From Hypoxylon rubiginosum (lineage: Eukaryota; Ascomycota; Sordariomycetes; Xylariales; Hypoxylaceae): 64,000 bases of DNA. The translations under genes were made by a program, and so were the position numbers. The notes under the pieces were generated by a model that was not told the DNA's origin, did no database searches, and saw nothing but the letters and a program-made list of their open reading frames with translations. Below, piece by piece: positions 1 to 13,400 of the stretch. Where the stretch lies: assembly GCA_902806565.1 (NCBI GenBank), contig CADCXA010000056.1:1054001-1118000 (forward strand), read 5' to 3'. Each line of letters begins with the position of its first letter. Within the stretch, counting starts at the first letter, position 1.

Positions 1-63
1 CACATGGCGCGTATAGCGTCAATGGAACGCCCTGCAAGCTATTATGATGCGGTGCAACATCGA

Positions 64-105
64 GCAAGGAGCAAGGAGCAAGGAGCAAGGAGCAAGGAGC
101 AAGGA
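64..105. repeat. Tandem repeat, GCAAGGA x6
   Basis: Six perfect consecutive copies of the 7-mer GCAAGGA, followed by a partial unit. The unit is not a multiple of three and no supported gene overlaps it. Confidence 0.95.
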
Positions 106-2072
106 GCTATTCCAGTACCTGTGTACACGTCCTGACGTCCCGTCTGCCACCCAAGTTCGCACTGTCGAGACCCGGCGTATTGGATTCCAACTGGACAACT
201 CTCCAAAAGACCGTCTGCGATATCTCCCTCGAACCGGCTACGCCTATCGCAAAAATGATCTTCGAAAGCTTGTTCTCACTTGCATCAATCTCTCCAATCC
301 CGAGAGCGTGGCTTAGGGGGCTTTGCTCGACATCAGTACCGTGTTTACATGAGACTTTGCTTACTATATGTGTATTAATGACCGCGATAATAAAGTATCT
401 CCCACCGGCAATCGCCGATTACTAGCTCCAATTCCAATATGCAGCAGTAATAGGATAGGATGGGGATGTATGTAATGTATCTTTGAACGGACAGGTATCA
501 AGGCTCTCTCCCGTCTCCAACTGATTTGCAGCCGCCCCCCTCAATGATGGGAATTTCATGTGCGAATAGGAGATGGAGGGAATAACGATTAACGATTGCT
601 CGCATCATTAGTTCAGAATGAAATGCTTAAACGATCAATAGCAATGCGGATTGTCGGTGATACAACAACTACCGGGATCTGGGATGCGGCGACAAGATAC
701 ATTACATACCTGCAGGCACAGCATTCAATTGCTTGCCTGTCACATTCTTTTCGATATCTCGACTCGGGTCACAAGCCGCTAGGCTCGATTCGCTCTACTC
801 TGTGAGAGTGAAGTATGACAGAGCATTGGCCAGCCGTTCTTGTTCCTAGTTCTCATTCTCAGAGTAATACATTTACGACTTATATGCGAGGTGCTCTGTG
901 TGTGTTACCATGAATGATGAATGCTGCCCTAGTCAATCGACATTGCGCGGCTCAACGACTTCTTCACTCAGGGGTTGCCCACCTAGGAAGTAGGTAAAGC
1001 GGATGACAATAATGATGCATGATGCATTCGAGGACGGCACCAACGCGGTTGTTTTCGGGGGGGGCGTGGGTGAGTTCAACCCGCGCAAGTATAGTAGGTA
1101 CTACAAGGGATACATACTGTACTTGTTATATCCAAAGCCTTGTGCAACCTTTAAGTGATGCAAGTACCAATATACAATATACCACCATGCCATCCCACGA
1201 TAGCTGTCCTTATCCCACCAACCCTCATTTTCATTTTCGTTCAGGCCACTCAGATACCGCTTACATAGTAGCAGTCTCACTCGTAGCTGAGTGCAATGTC
1301 ATACACTAGAGCCGAATTCCACTTTCCAGCTCTCCCAAAGCCGTGAGCTGAGCAAGTAATATCTTCACATTCGTCCCGCCGCTCTTAGAAAAGGGGGTAT
1401 TTGATAATACATACATACGAATGTGATGAGGATTATTGATTCTCTGCATACGACGTCTCGGCAGTTTTAACAATGTCACCATTGTTAACTTCTCACATCT
1501 GGCACCGGTTGGTAACATAAACACGTGTCCAATTCCCAGGCCAGATATATTGCTGCTACTTTGCAATAGCGATATCTATCTGGCCTTGCATTGAACGCGA
1601 GTGTCGTGATCTATGTTAAAATTCGATAAAAGCACTGCTGGTTCCCAGCTTTCAAGAGCTTCTTTATCTCGAGTCTCCGCCATTTACAATCGTACAGCGG
1701 TTCTTATCTCCCGCGCATGAACCCGCATTACTATTGTAATACATTGAAATTCATCATGTACCTCGGTCCTCGGGTAATCTTAACTAAGGGACTTGGACTT
1801 GTTCATACGGATTCTAGACAGGTAATTAAGAATTGTTAAGCACAAGCAACCTTTTCTATCTGTGTATAAGTAAGTCCACATCACATGTATTACCTATAGT
1901 CTATTTTCGTTACCGGCGAGGGACTTCAACATCGAGTCTAGCTCTCTACCTACTCGAGGTTAGAGAGGCAGAGAGGGAGATGGGGGATCGGATCTCTCGA
2001 GACCGAATAGAATATCGAGCACAGTGCCGAATTGGGAAAATACCTGATCTGGTCGCTGCATGCCCCTGGTCT

Positions 2073-2100
2073 GGCAGATGGCAGATGGCAGATGGCAGAT
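2073..2100. repeat. Tandem repeat, GGCAGAT x4
   Basis: Four perfect 7-bp units in intergenic DNA. Confidence 0.95.
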
Positions 2101-2970
2101 AAGCTCAATGTGGGGCGCTACTGGGATGAGCCGTGCATGTTACTAAAGATCGCTAAAGACCGCACGGAGCATCTCGGTACGTCTAGGCGAGAACTAGTTG
2201 GACTTGGGACTTGTAAAAATGCACCACAGATGCGCCTATACGGGCTAGCTGGTTAGTACATACATACATACAATACATCCTGACATCGTATATCTGTGGG
2301 ACCCAAGCGTTGTTTTTTTGCGGAAATTTCTGCACCGTTATTTTAGGACCTGGAGCTACCGTAGACTGCTTAGGAGCTATCGTAGGTACACATGTACCTA
2401 GATACTTTTTGCCAGCCTGCATGTCTTCCCCCCTTCGGTAAGCCATGCCCTTCTTCGGACAATCTGATTGGTCGAGTCCTTTCATTCTCGACCTCAGTTG
2501 CGAAATAAAATACTCCCACCAAACTTACGTAGTACAAACGCGGTCCCCACCTTTTCTTACCAAAACTCGTCCCCATCTCTTGCACCTCTTCGTCCAGACT
2601 CGACTGACGCCAGTCTAATTGCTTAACTGCTTAGTACCGGTACTAACGTTGCTAATATAAGTGGTATGTTTATAGTAAACTTCTGTATGCCTTACGCCTT
2701 ACGCGCTTACATAGTATGTGCTTACCTTGGAAATACCTGTACCTCAAATCTATGGCATCTGTCCTTCGTATGTAGGTACATACATATAATAGCCAAACCG
2801 AAGGTGATTTTTCAAAGTGGTATTACTAGTCCTAGTTCTGCACTAAAGCATAGAGGTAGCCCAGTTCTCTCATAAGCCAGGTATGTGATTGGTTTCGTGT
2901 CGAAAGAGACCTCCATGACGAGATAAAGCTAAGCAGGCCCCGTTGACTGTCCGCCCCGGGGCTTTGCTTT

Positions 2971-3000
2971 GGGGGGAGGGGGGGGGGGGGGGGGGGGGGG
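2971..3000. repeat. Poly(G) run
   Basis: Thirty bases that are all G except one A at 2977; the uninterrupted run of 23 G covers 2978-3000. More G-runs follow at 3002-3030. It could form a G-quadruplex on the + strand and is also a place where assembly length may be unreliable. Confidence 0.9.
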
Positions 3001-3251
3001 AGTGGGAGCAGGGGGACAGGGGGATCTGTCGGGGGTAGCGAAGTTGAAGTTCTATCCAACAATTTGCTACTGCAACCTGCGACTTTTTGATGCACTGAGG
3101 AAGAGAAGCCCTGCTGGCCCTGCTAACCCTTGCCAACCTTGGGGGCCTACATAGTACCAGCCTGGGGGCCTGAGGGGAAGACCAAGACCATTTACCATAT
3201 GTAGGTACATATAGGTATGTACTATGTAGTTTAGGGTGTTATGAGAGCAGC

Positions 3252-3268
3252 AAAAAAAAAAAAAAAAA
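3252..3268. repeat. Poly(A) run
   Basis: Seventeen consecutive A residues. No retroposon body or target-site duplication was recognised next to it, so it is listed only as a homopolymer. Confidence 0.9.
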
Positions 3269-4365
3269 TAGTACGACCCGCCACCCAAGTCTGCCAGGTG
3301 CTGGAGCCACCAAGTGAACCCAGTAATATTTAGTACCTTAGCAAGCTTAGGTACATCCCAGTCATCTCTCTTTCCCCAAGGTATCCACGCCCCCGCAGCT
3401 TCTGCCTTTTTGCTTTTAAACTGTGCAAAAAGCCTGTGTGCTACCACCTCGCTATCCTCTTTTCAATCATCCCGCATTCACCTTTCCTGATCAATCAATC
3501 AAACCGAGTTTGATACTGACGACGTTTTGATCTGATCTCTCCTCTACAAGGGGCAACTTTGACTCCTAAAGCGTACCCGAGACTCCCATTTCAGAAATTC
3601 CCCTTGACTTGTATTGGCATCCCAAGCAACCAAGCAACCCAAGCAACCAAAAACAACCAAAGGCAACAAGCCCAGCATCCACCATCATCACACACATAAT
3701 CACTTTTGTCGTCCGTGCTTTCGTGCTTCCCGTCTGCCCGTCAATCTTTTTTGAGGTTCGTGTTGCCAATTGAGTTTAATATCCTCTTTCGGCCTTTTCC
3801 TATTTTTTATCGTCTTATTTGTTTTGGGTAATTGACTGACATTTCCCACTTGCCCTACTAGGCAAACATTCCAAAAGTTGACCGATCCATTATTTGACGA
3901 GTCAACGAATCGACAAAATCTACCACCCGACCGGTGCACCGAGAAGAAGAAGAAAAAAATAACAAGCTCAAGAGGCCAAACAAAGCCACCCAGGACGACG
4001 GGCCCTAATTTGTTTTTTTACTATTAATTTTTTCATTTTCCTCTCTACCTTACCGAATTTCCCTTTCTATTATCGTCCTTGTACCCCCAAGGAAAAACGT
4101 TACCTACCTAAGTAATAAATAATTCCCACTCTTGGAATTCTTCGGCGCCCGCCTCCCACTTTATTCCGCCCGGCGTCCGCGCACCAGACTCGATCCAGCA
4201 GGCGCCCCAACCAGGTTTCTGCGACAAGAATTACAGCCTACTACAACCCAGAATCTCTCCGCTCAACGCCAGATCAAGTATAGGTCGTCGGCACCACGAC
4301 CAAAACAGTATCTCCACCATTTTTGCCTTTTTCGTTCGTGATACAATCGTCGTACCTCGACAAAA

Positions 4366-5215
4366 ATGGCCGACATCACAGACCAACACGACCAGACCTC
4401 ACCAACCGAGCTCGACGAATCTCACGTCGGCAATGGCAGCACCGGCCCTGCAGAGAGCCGTGGCATTAAGCGCCAGCGGGCTAGTATCGCCGACGACGAC
4501 GATGATGACGACGAGAAGGGCGGTCGCGAGCGTCGCAAGATAGAGATTAAGTTCATCAGCGACAAATCGCGTCGCCACATAACTTTCTCGAAGCGCAAGG
4601 CGGGAATCATGAAGAAGGTAAGTCAACGATGCGACTAACATTGCTTTTCATCGCCCTTTTAACCCTCCGACCATCGCGTTACGCGCGTTAGTTGATTCGA
4701 AATTGAGTTTCCAGCTGTGTCGAATTGGTACTGACGTCGCTAGGCTTATGAACTGTCCGTTCTGACCGGCACCCAAGTTCTGCTACTAGTCGTGTCTGAG
4801 ACGGGACTCGTGTACACCTTCACTACCCCCAAGCTGCAGCCCCTGGTCACCAAGGCCGAGGGTAAGAATCTCATCCAGGTTCGTATCGCGCGACTTCATC
4901 GTAAACAATCTCTCGTCGGAAGACTAACCTTGCTTCCAGGCCTGCCTAAACGCGCCCGAGCCCTCCCAAGGCAACGAGAATGGCGTTGACGATTCTAACC
5001 AAGTCGAATCGCCCGAGGAACCGCCCAATTCCCACTTGCCGCCTCAAACAAGCCGACCGAACATGCCACACATGCCTCCCAACTATGTGCCGAACGTACC
5101 TATGGACCCTCAACAGGCCATGGCGTATCAAAGCTATATGCAGCACCAGCAACGAGGCCAATTCGGGCTGCCGCCGCAGTCGGGTATGCCCCAGCATACC
5201 TCGCATCAATCCTGA
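4366..5215 (+). CDS. mcm1: MADS-box transcription factor, Mcm1 type (SRF-like)
   Basis: This is a DNA-binding regulator of the SRF/Mcm1 class, which in fungi controls mating, cell-cycle and development genes with partner proteins. Three exons join in phase: 4366-4617, 4744-4878 and 4940-5215. The introns (4618-4743 and 4879-4939) start GTAAGT and GTTCGT and end in TAG and CAG. The product is 220 residues, close to the usual length of filamentous-fungal Mcm1. Residues 43-50 are an acidic Asp run. The MADS domain spans about 54-112, with the recognisable core RRKIEIKFISDKSRRHITFS, then KRKAGIMKKAYELSVLTGTQ across the first splice. The SAM-type extension ends near residue 129. The C-terminus is rich in Pro, Gln, Asn and Met, as in fungal homologues. 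The first ATG after a long leader is used. Identity is well supported; target genes cannot be read from the sequence. Confidence 0.95.
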
Positions 5216-8200
5216 TTGTCGCCATTTTGGCGACTAACAATGCCTTGCGCCTGATACCCCGAATTTAATGCATTGATGAGGTTCTCTTTTCATTCGAGGC
5301 ATTCCACACACAACTATAATTGCAAGGCTTCGGTGGTCCGGCGTTGTTGGGTCATCGTGACTTTTTTTCTTTTGCTCCGCACAATGAGACCTTATCCTTT
5401 TCCATCCATCCCAGTTTCGTCCCATATTTTCTTATTATAACACCCCTCGCTAGCCAGATGTGGCCCGATACGGTGATCCCTCTTGAGCTTTCAACAATTA
5501 ATTATCGTCCCATATCTGAAGGAGAACAAAAGGCGACCCGAATTTTACCCCCGGCCGGCATTTCAGTCTTTCGAATAGGCAGTAAGACTCACTATTAGGA
5601 CATCTAAATCGATTCTTCCTCCCACTCACAACAACAACTGGCGCGTACTTCGGCACCGGCTACTTTGCCAATGAAAGCCCTCAAGAAGACTGCGGCAGTA
5701 CCCACTACTTTGTTACGAAGCGGCTCTACCGGTTTCTTTTGTGACTGGGCATATCCCCGAAGATTTCCTCTATTACATTGCCCAAACATAGGAAAGCCGG
5801 AGGTAACAGTCGTGTTTCCTGGTATATTGCCGGGATCGTGGACTGCGAGAATATCAAGGTGGATACTTCACCTTCCGAAGTCTGCGTGGCCACTAACTAG
5901 CTCGTTCTTTGGCTGGATCATCCCAAGTCTGACGACAGAGTGGTGACGACGATTTACGAATCATGGCTGACGAGTACACGAATGGAACCAACGGACCATA
6001 ACTGATTACACGATCAACCGAGTCTTCATCAGGCATCCTCGGGTGTCGGGTGTTGGGTGTTGGGTGTTCATTTTGTCTGAATAGGAGCGGTTCTACCCCT
6101 ACCACCATTTTATCCCAAGCCTTTCGCATTCAGAAACTGCTCAAATGGGAGTGTTGACCACACCGAACATTTTGCAGCAGATTTCGACTTACCTACTTAA
6201 CCTAAAATCAAAGGCAAAGGATCAGGTTCGAGTTCACGTTTCTTGTGTTCTTGACACTTACACTTGTGCCATTTCGGCTTGAACCTTTCGCGTAGCCTTT
6301 ACTTCTGATTGTTTCTAGTCACTCTCGAAGCATTAGGTTACGGTAGGCAGGTAGCGTGGATGGTGGGACATTCTACACCCTCTAGGAGACGTATTTGTAT
6401 GATAGGAATCACATCCCCCCCCCCCCCCCCCCCCCCAAATAGATTCCCAAGATCGCGGCATCTAGTAATTTCTAAGTTGAGACCTGGTTCGAGTTCCATC
6501 TTTGTGCTTTCGACTTGTGAACATGTGGTAAATTCGGCCCAGTCGGAGTTCTCAAGGAGCTATAAGTAAATTCCCGTGAGAACAGCATCCATCGTTCAGT
6601 CTAGGCCCTTGTGATACCCCTTTTTTTGTCCGCTCTTGTGATAAGAGTTTATAACTAGAGTCTTGAAAAGTAGGTGGAATGGTAACTTATAGTACGCGTG
6701 TTCTAGGTCACAAGTGTGACAGAAGGGACAGAAGGACAGCTTCGGAAAAGAGTGCACGCCATCCTATCTTTCCATCCTCGACCTGTCAACCCTCGGAAGC
6801 AATTGGACCTCGTTTTTTTCTCCCCTTCTTGTGCCTGTGTTTGTGCTCGTCTTTATAGTCCCATGGCTCGTGTTCTGGTTGGACAAGTTTGTTCGTTTGT
6901 TCGTTCGTTTTACATAGTGGTTCTGAAAATTACCTGAGAGCTCTGGTTTGGTGGTTTGGTAGTCGGGCAACGGGACGGGATGGCCTGGCTTTCGAGGCTC
7001 GGGGCGGGCTGAGCAATTCGAACTACAAATATGCTATACTTATGGGTCTGTTAATAGGCACACGACTATTACCATCCCTTTGCCCTACAGGCATATGTCC
7101 TTCTTTCAGGCAGCTAATTGAATAGAGCGGTGAGGAAACGGAAAGGGGGAGAAGGAATACGGAGAAGGTGAAAGAGAAAACGGGGAGAGAGAAAAAGATG
7201 AAACGGAGAGAGGAAAAGATGAAACGGAGAGAGGAAGAGAAACGGAGAGAAAGCCATTCAAACTACTGTTAATCCATCCTAGTGACCAGTGTATCTCACT
7301 GTCCAGGCTCGTATGACTCGTATACGTATGCTCCTATTCCGAGCTCGGGTATTAGATATCGTAGGTGCTATGTTTGCCCTTTCGGGGGAGTTACTACTCG
7401 GGGTGATGCGTCTCAGCTTTGGGGGCTCTTTGCCGAAGATGACGGGCTATCGTGGTGTTTCTTGTTCCTACCTACACTCCTCCTGGCCGAAGATTTAGGT
7501 AGAACAAAAGGGGCTACGTTGATGAGTCAGATATTTCCTCTTCATCTTTACCTAGTAGTATTGCTCGTCGTGTGAGAAACGCGAAGTCGGAATCTGCGTG
7601 TTTCTTGAGCGGACATCCAGGGTTATATAATGTTACCAATAGGGGTTCTGGAATCATGCTGATAGTGTTATTGGAAGCTTAGGGCATGGTTCTTATTCTC
7701 TCACCCTTCACCTATTTGCTTGCCCCTGATGTGGATCAAGAACTCCATATAGCGTCGCAATGACTATGGCATAACTCTACATTTGGGTATCATACTGTAT
7801 CACGCTAATAGTTGGAACACATACTTCTTTCCGGAGTCACTGGGAGAACATAGCTCCTATCTGTCGAGAACATCTTAGTCAGTTACAGTGTTGATATTAT
7901 GGAGCTGGGGGTGTTGGGCTCTCTCCATGTGTTTGAGGCTCGTGGAGGTATTAACAGTGTCACAATAACGATATTTCCAATGGCTAAATTCTTCATAATT
8001 TCAACAACAAGTGGAAATGTACCCTGTGTCTTAAATGGCTGCAGTTGTCCGTATGCGATTATCTTTTTCCCTCTCCTTTTTCTCTTTCCATGCTGGGTGT
8101 GCGCTCTTCTCGGTCGATGCAACCTACATTGCTAGACCGTCCCTTACTATGCATATAAACCTTGTTTCATGAGATCTGTGGTCCATTACGACTGTGGTAG

Positions 8201-9813
8201 AGCAGCCGGGCTATAGAGAATCGTTGCTTGTTGCTTTCGTGTGGCCGAACCTGGTGTTAGACGCTCGGCGATATTCTTCACGACTTCAAAAATCTTGTTA
8301 TATTGGCGTTGGTTCGTGAAGGGTTTCAATAACTACCTAACCTAACATAAGTATTCATTCAGTTTCGGTGTCGTATGCCCATGTCTTCCTTCGTCTCGAC
8401 ACTTGAGCTAAGCTAGATGGCCTCGTCCTACTTTCTGGAGATATCTGACAGTAGGTCACAGACAAGGATCCATTGCAAGTTTCTGATTAGATATCATAGG
8501 TAGGATCATCATCATGTTTGATGTGTGGTAGTAACAGACCTTCGGCGGGTCAGACCCAGCTGAGACTTTGTAGAGTCGAACTGTCGAGGACGATATGCGA
8601 CTCGACTAGAGTTTTTCCACCTGTTCTATCTTAGGGCCTATCAAGGAAGTATATACGTACGGCGAGTTTCGTATAGAGGCCAAACTTGCATGGCATTTCC
8701 GAGGATAAGAAGCATGATTTCTAGAGTTTACAAGCATGGAAAAGATAAGAGTCATAACATGACCACGAAGTAAATCAGCGCTTGTAAACTCGTCTCTTGT
8801 CTTCTTGTTTAAATGGAGAAATATTGAAGGTAATTCAACTTGTTCCTCGAAATAGCCTGTCCTAATCTATATGGAGCTCGAATAGTTGATCATTTCATCG
8901 CGACCCCGTCTGGCCCTGTACATGTCAAAATCAACGTTGATCTCGATCAAGGAGCTTCGTAGGCGTTACGTCGTAGGCAGTCTTGCTTACTACAGATGGT
9001 TCATGATTCGAAATTTGGGTACTTATGTAAGGAAACCAAGGCGATGATCTGATGGAACGTCAAGTAACGTGAAGTCGAGTCGATGCACGTGAAGCGGAAC
9101 CCCTCGAGTCTCGACCGATTCTTCCGACCCAGAAGTCTGGAAGGGCGAACTGGCAAGGGTCCCGAAAGGAGTCAAGCGTTGCCGGTCCTATTCGTGGAGG
9201 TGGCCCAGGCCTGAGGGGAGTCATCTGAAAGCGTGCTGAGCGTGGCCGAGCGTGGGGAGAGGAGACAGGGATCTGAGCGGATTTGAGAAGATTTCCGCTC
9301 TGATACATTCGTCATCTCCACAGCCATGTACCAGTACCAGTACCCAAACTTCGGAGGAGTTGTTTCGTTAATCATGAATGGTCAGCGGCCAACGATACCT
9401 AAAATGAACCTCACTCGAAATATTTGGACGTTGTCATGCGAATTGAATGCATTTCTTGATTGTTCATTGTCTATATTTACTCCTTTGAATGCCGAACCTA
9501 GCAAAATACCAGAGGTTGCTTGCTTTTCTTGCTTTGCTCTTCCGTTAACGCCATGCTCAAATTGCAATCATGATAGGGTATTGGTCCTCCCCGCCCTCCA
9601 TTTCCTTTCCCCCCTTCCTACAGGCTGATATTAACAGCCTAGGACCGAATGCATGCTATCTTGATATGCTCGAATGCCGCCCATGCTCAATATTCGTACC
9701 GACTCCTTCGTAGATTAGAAGCTTAATGATATGCCGTCTTGGCGACCTGCAAAAGAATTCGGCAATGCTTCCTTCTTCTTCTTCCTTCTCTTAGCGATCC
9801 ACCATCACGCGCC
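5216..9813. other. Intergenic, 4.6 kb between mcm1 and the copper transporter
   Basis: I see no supported gene. The first few hundred bases are probably mcm1 3' UTR. Contents include a GGGTGTTG-type 8-bp tandem at about 6041-6067, a 22-C run, and a purine-rich imperfect tandem (AAACGGAGAGAGG-like) at about 7140-7255. One ATG-less open frame at about 5583-5724 is discussed under findings. No tRNA or transposon was recognised. Confidence 0.5.
6415..6436. repeat. Poly(C) run
   Basis: Twenty-two consecutive C residues, intergenic. Confidence 0.9.
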
Positions 9814-10445
9814 CTAGTGTTCTGAATTGTAGAATCGGCCGACGAGTAGGCTGCCTAGGAAAGTGCCGCCGAGGACCGCGATGAAGTAGCCGACGTTCAT
9901 CGTCATGACCGCCAACATGCTGCATAATAGTTATTAGTCATAGCCCCGAGATTGGCATCACTACGGTCTTGCAACACTTACAGAAGGTAGCCGACACCAG
10001 CGATGCAAGTATCCAGAAGGGCTCGCACGGGGTCGACCGACAGCCTCCAGGGACGGCAGTGGGTCGTCTTCTTCTGGACGACCATGACATCCTCCTCGAC
10101 GCCGTTCTCGGTAAGCGTCATCTTCTTGCTGAAGCTGTCGGTGGACACCTGCTCTGCGACCGGCAGCTTGCCCTGGACTACAACGTATCGTCGCTTCATC
10201 TCGGCGTCTAGCCATCGCTCCTCCGCGAACGCCTTGCCTGCGAGCAGGAGTCGGAACATGATGCCGAGTACGATGAGGAAGATGATGGTTCCGGCGTAGG
10301 CGCCTGCGGTGCTGGGTGTCCAGACGTCGGAGAAGAGGGGCGTGGCTATGCTGTTCTGAAAGACCATATGCATTTCGGAACCTGACATGTCCATGCCGCT
10401 CATGTCCATATCCATATCCATATCTCCGTGGCGTGGGGATAGCAT
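9814..10445 (-). CDS. Ctr-family copper transporter
   Basis: This is a high-affinity Cu(I) importer of the Ctr family, working as a trimer in the plasma or vacuolar membrane. Two exons on the minus strand, 10445-9982 and 9919-9814, are split by a 62-nt GTAAGT..CAG intron and give 189 residues. The N-terminus (about residues 8-27) is a Met-rich copper-binding stretch with repeated MDM and MSGMDMSG-like units. Three membrane segments follow. TM1 is near residues 44-66. TM2 carries the diagnostic MxxxM (MLAVM) just after the splice, and TM3 carries GxxxG (GTFLG). Between TM1 and TM2 lies a charged cytosolic loop. I start at 10445 because it directly precedes the Met-rich segment; an in-frame upstream ATG at 10544 would add 33 hydrophobic residues and is less likely. 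Paralogue (plasma membrane or vacuolar) cannot be decided. Confidence 0.93.
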
Positions 10446-13400
10446 GGCTGCGAGGTCTTGGTTGAAGTAGTGAGTTGAAAAAAGTAAAATTCGTGAGAAG
10501 AGAAGAAAAGTAGTATTGTCGTTTTTCGTGGGATGAAATGTCAAGTAGAGTGGTGCGGACAGTTGTTGGAATTATAAAATGTCGGTGACTGTTGAGTCGC
10601 GTGTGTTTATATGCTAGTGGTGAGCAGGTTTGCGTGTATTCGTGAAACGGCCCGGTCGGCCACAACAATGCATCAACTACAAGCTGGTGGGAGGGGATGG
10701 TTCCCTTTCGATGTATACGAGCAGGTTTTTATGATATGAAACTCGTCGGGTATGTCGATGTGTTTAGTTCTAGATGCCGTAGCATCAGAATCGTGCGTGG
10801 TGGCCGTAGAGATCGTCGCGCCGAGGAGGGATGAGACTTAGACTTGGACTTGGATGTTCGAGTAACAGGGTCGCTTCTCGCTTGGATTTCGGTGCCGTGA
10901 ACAAGCTGATTTGATAAGGAACAAAATCCCCGTATTGGATTTGAAACTGCGACGAAGATGTAGAGGGAAAGATAGGGAGAATTACAAGAGAGTGGCGTGC
11001 GGCGGAATTGAGTTGCTTTTTCTTTGACTGAGCGACTGAAAAGTACCACGGGTGTTTTATTCACAAGGGAGTAGGTGCGGTCTCACTACGTAGTACGTGG
11101 TTACAAACGTTACAAGTACGTCCCTACTTTACGGCCTTAAGGAAGGTTCACAAGGGCTCGGGCCTGCTAATAACCTCCAAGGTTCTAGCCGTGGCAAGTT
11201 GTAGCGTCATGTATTAGACTAACAAAGGTGTGCCAAATTTAGCAGCCATTGTTTGAACATTTATTGAACATTTACAATTTCCCATCCGACTTCATCTTTC
11301 AATGTTGCTTTTCTTGCTCAAATATCCTCATTGTGCCCCTCTGTCCCCTCCCGTCTAACCGCTTTAGTGCCAAGCCGGAATAAGTAAAGGCGAGTCTGAT
11401 CTACGCAATCTGATTGGTTTATGTCATCCCTCCTAACGTTACATTCATTCTTCTGCCAACAAGTACCGGTACTTTGTAAACCTCACTCCTTGTCTCTTAG
11501 ACCACGCATGACGCCATTTTTTGACGATACTCAAACACTTTTACTTACCATGTCAGTGCATAGAACCTCTGTATTAAAATCCTACATATGAGTCCACGAT
11601 TCCAACTCTTAAAGTCTGCTGTGTAGATATTACAACCTTGGCTATTAGCAATGAAATGTTTCACAGGACCCTTTCTGTAGCGGCGAGGCATCATCATCTT
11701 GATCCAGCACAACAGCTTCGATACCTACCTAGGTAGGTAGTCGCATTTATCACATATCATGAAGTGGGAAATGGTATATTTCTATAACCACACAAGGCTT
11801 GCTGTACATACCTTTCGTGCTAACCGCAGCGATAGAATATGGGGTTCATTAAATAAGGCGTGAGTTGCATCAGAAGATAGTTGTCAGCTCATAAATCAAA
11901 CTTACACATACTATATAATAAAATCGGCTCTCATGGATTCCGTGTATAACTCAATCACGCGTAGAATATATTAGACAAAGGAAGATAGTACCCCTTTGTT
12001 CGAAATATCTGGTAGTGGTCTATACTTAGCAACATACGCTACTCATACACGCGACCTCGTTCTCGGTTCTTTATAGCACGTATATATACTTCGTGACTTT
12101 ATATGTGCCATCGGGGAAGAAAATCATTACAGGTTTCGAGAAGCTGCTTATGTTGTGTATATAAAATTGCCAAGCAAACCTGATCAGATATGTATTTCGT
12201 GATATCTTTCGCCGACTCATTATACTATCGACATAAACTCATCTAGAGACAGATAAGGCCTCGAGAGTTCTATCCCATAAGATTGGTACATCTAACAACA
12301 ACAATAAGTAGAGCTACATCCTTGCGGTAAAGCGAAGATATCATTCTGTAACTAGCTCGCCTTTGTGGACTTGGACGTAAGACATGTCTCATGATGAGAC
12401 CTAGGGGGAAATTGTAAGTACCTGATTTGGTAGCACTAAACAACTGGCCATCAATTAAGCCACTGGTATGATTAACCCATGTTAGTGCGTAAGCATGTAA
12501 CAACTGTGACGGTTACATGCTTTGGTAGGTTTCCTTCACTGCGACATAATAGCGCATACGACGTTACGTACCTATTATAGTATCATCGTCTGATATGGTA
12601 TACATATTCTCAGTCTCTTTTACCCGATTTCGCTTGTTTTGGTGAAATATTGATGAAGACTTTCGAGATGTGGGACCATGAAGTAGTAACTCATATGGTG
12701 TTGGCGAGCTATGAGAATTGATGTCTTTTGCTATTACGAATCTACGACGCACGTACCCCCTTTACTTATCATATGATGACAGGTTCTCATTCAATTTGTG
12801 TTAACTCATACAGTTTGCAGCCTCTAAGTAACCATAGAAGAGTTTGCTAGGACGGTTGTTGGCCTTAGCATCAGATAGGATACCCAGGTGCCTTTCATGA
12901 TCATATAGCAGCAGTAGCACTTGCATGCTGTTCTAACAACTAGGTACCTAGTGTTGCGTATGTCTTGGCCCTGTATAGTTGAACTGTTTCGGTTCCACCC
13001 CGTTGCTTATACCTGGTCCTCTTAGGAATTATATAGACAAAGCCAATAATTATTAATCCCTTTTATCTTTTAATGCAAAGGCCAGCCGAATACCCTTACA
13101 AGAGGTGAGCTTGAGAAGCGATGGCATATATCTTGGACACCCTAAACGATCCCGATTTCTTAAGCTATGTCTAGTCTCCTTTGAATGGGAGTGCGATCGA
13201 ACCTAGGGGGCTATTAAGTCCTGTGTATATACAGGAGGTCAGGACAAAGGGACCTATAAGCCAAGAGGCCTAGCTCCCAAGCTATCCTTTTCTTAATACC
13301 AACAAACACGTAGCCCTTATCCAGGCCATGGGGAACTCGTGACTCCCATCCAGGCCCCAAGGGTGACCAACAAGTCCGTGGCACTACCTTGGCGGTAAAG

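Larger units (their letters stand above)
1..4365. other. Gene-poor region and long 5' flank of mcm1
   Basis: I see no convincing coding sequence here; the open frames are short, overlap each other and show no family motif. The stretch holds several simple repeats (listed separately) and, from about 3480 to 4365, a pyrimidine-rich, AT-biased leader with CT-rich blocks near 4020-4085. That leader is typical of a long fungal 5' UTR and promoter for the MADS gene that starts at 4366. Whether transcription starts there is inference. Confidence 0.6.

Noticed and set aside
10446..10544. N-terminal extension of the copper transporter to the ATG at 10544
   Set aside because: It would add 33 residues before the Met-rich segment, which normally begins Ctr proteins; the ATG at 10445 fits the family better.
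9961..10668. 235-codon minus-strand frame
   Set aside because: It overlaps the copper transporter in another frame; the transporter frame carries the family motifs.
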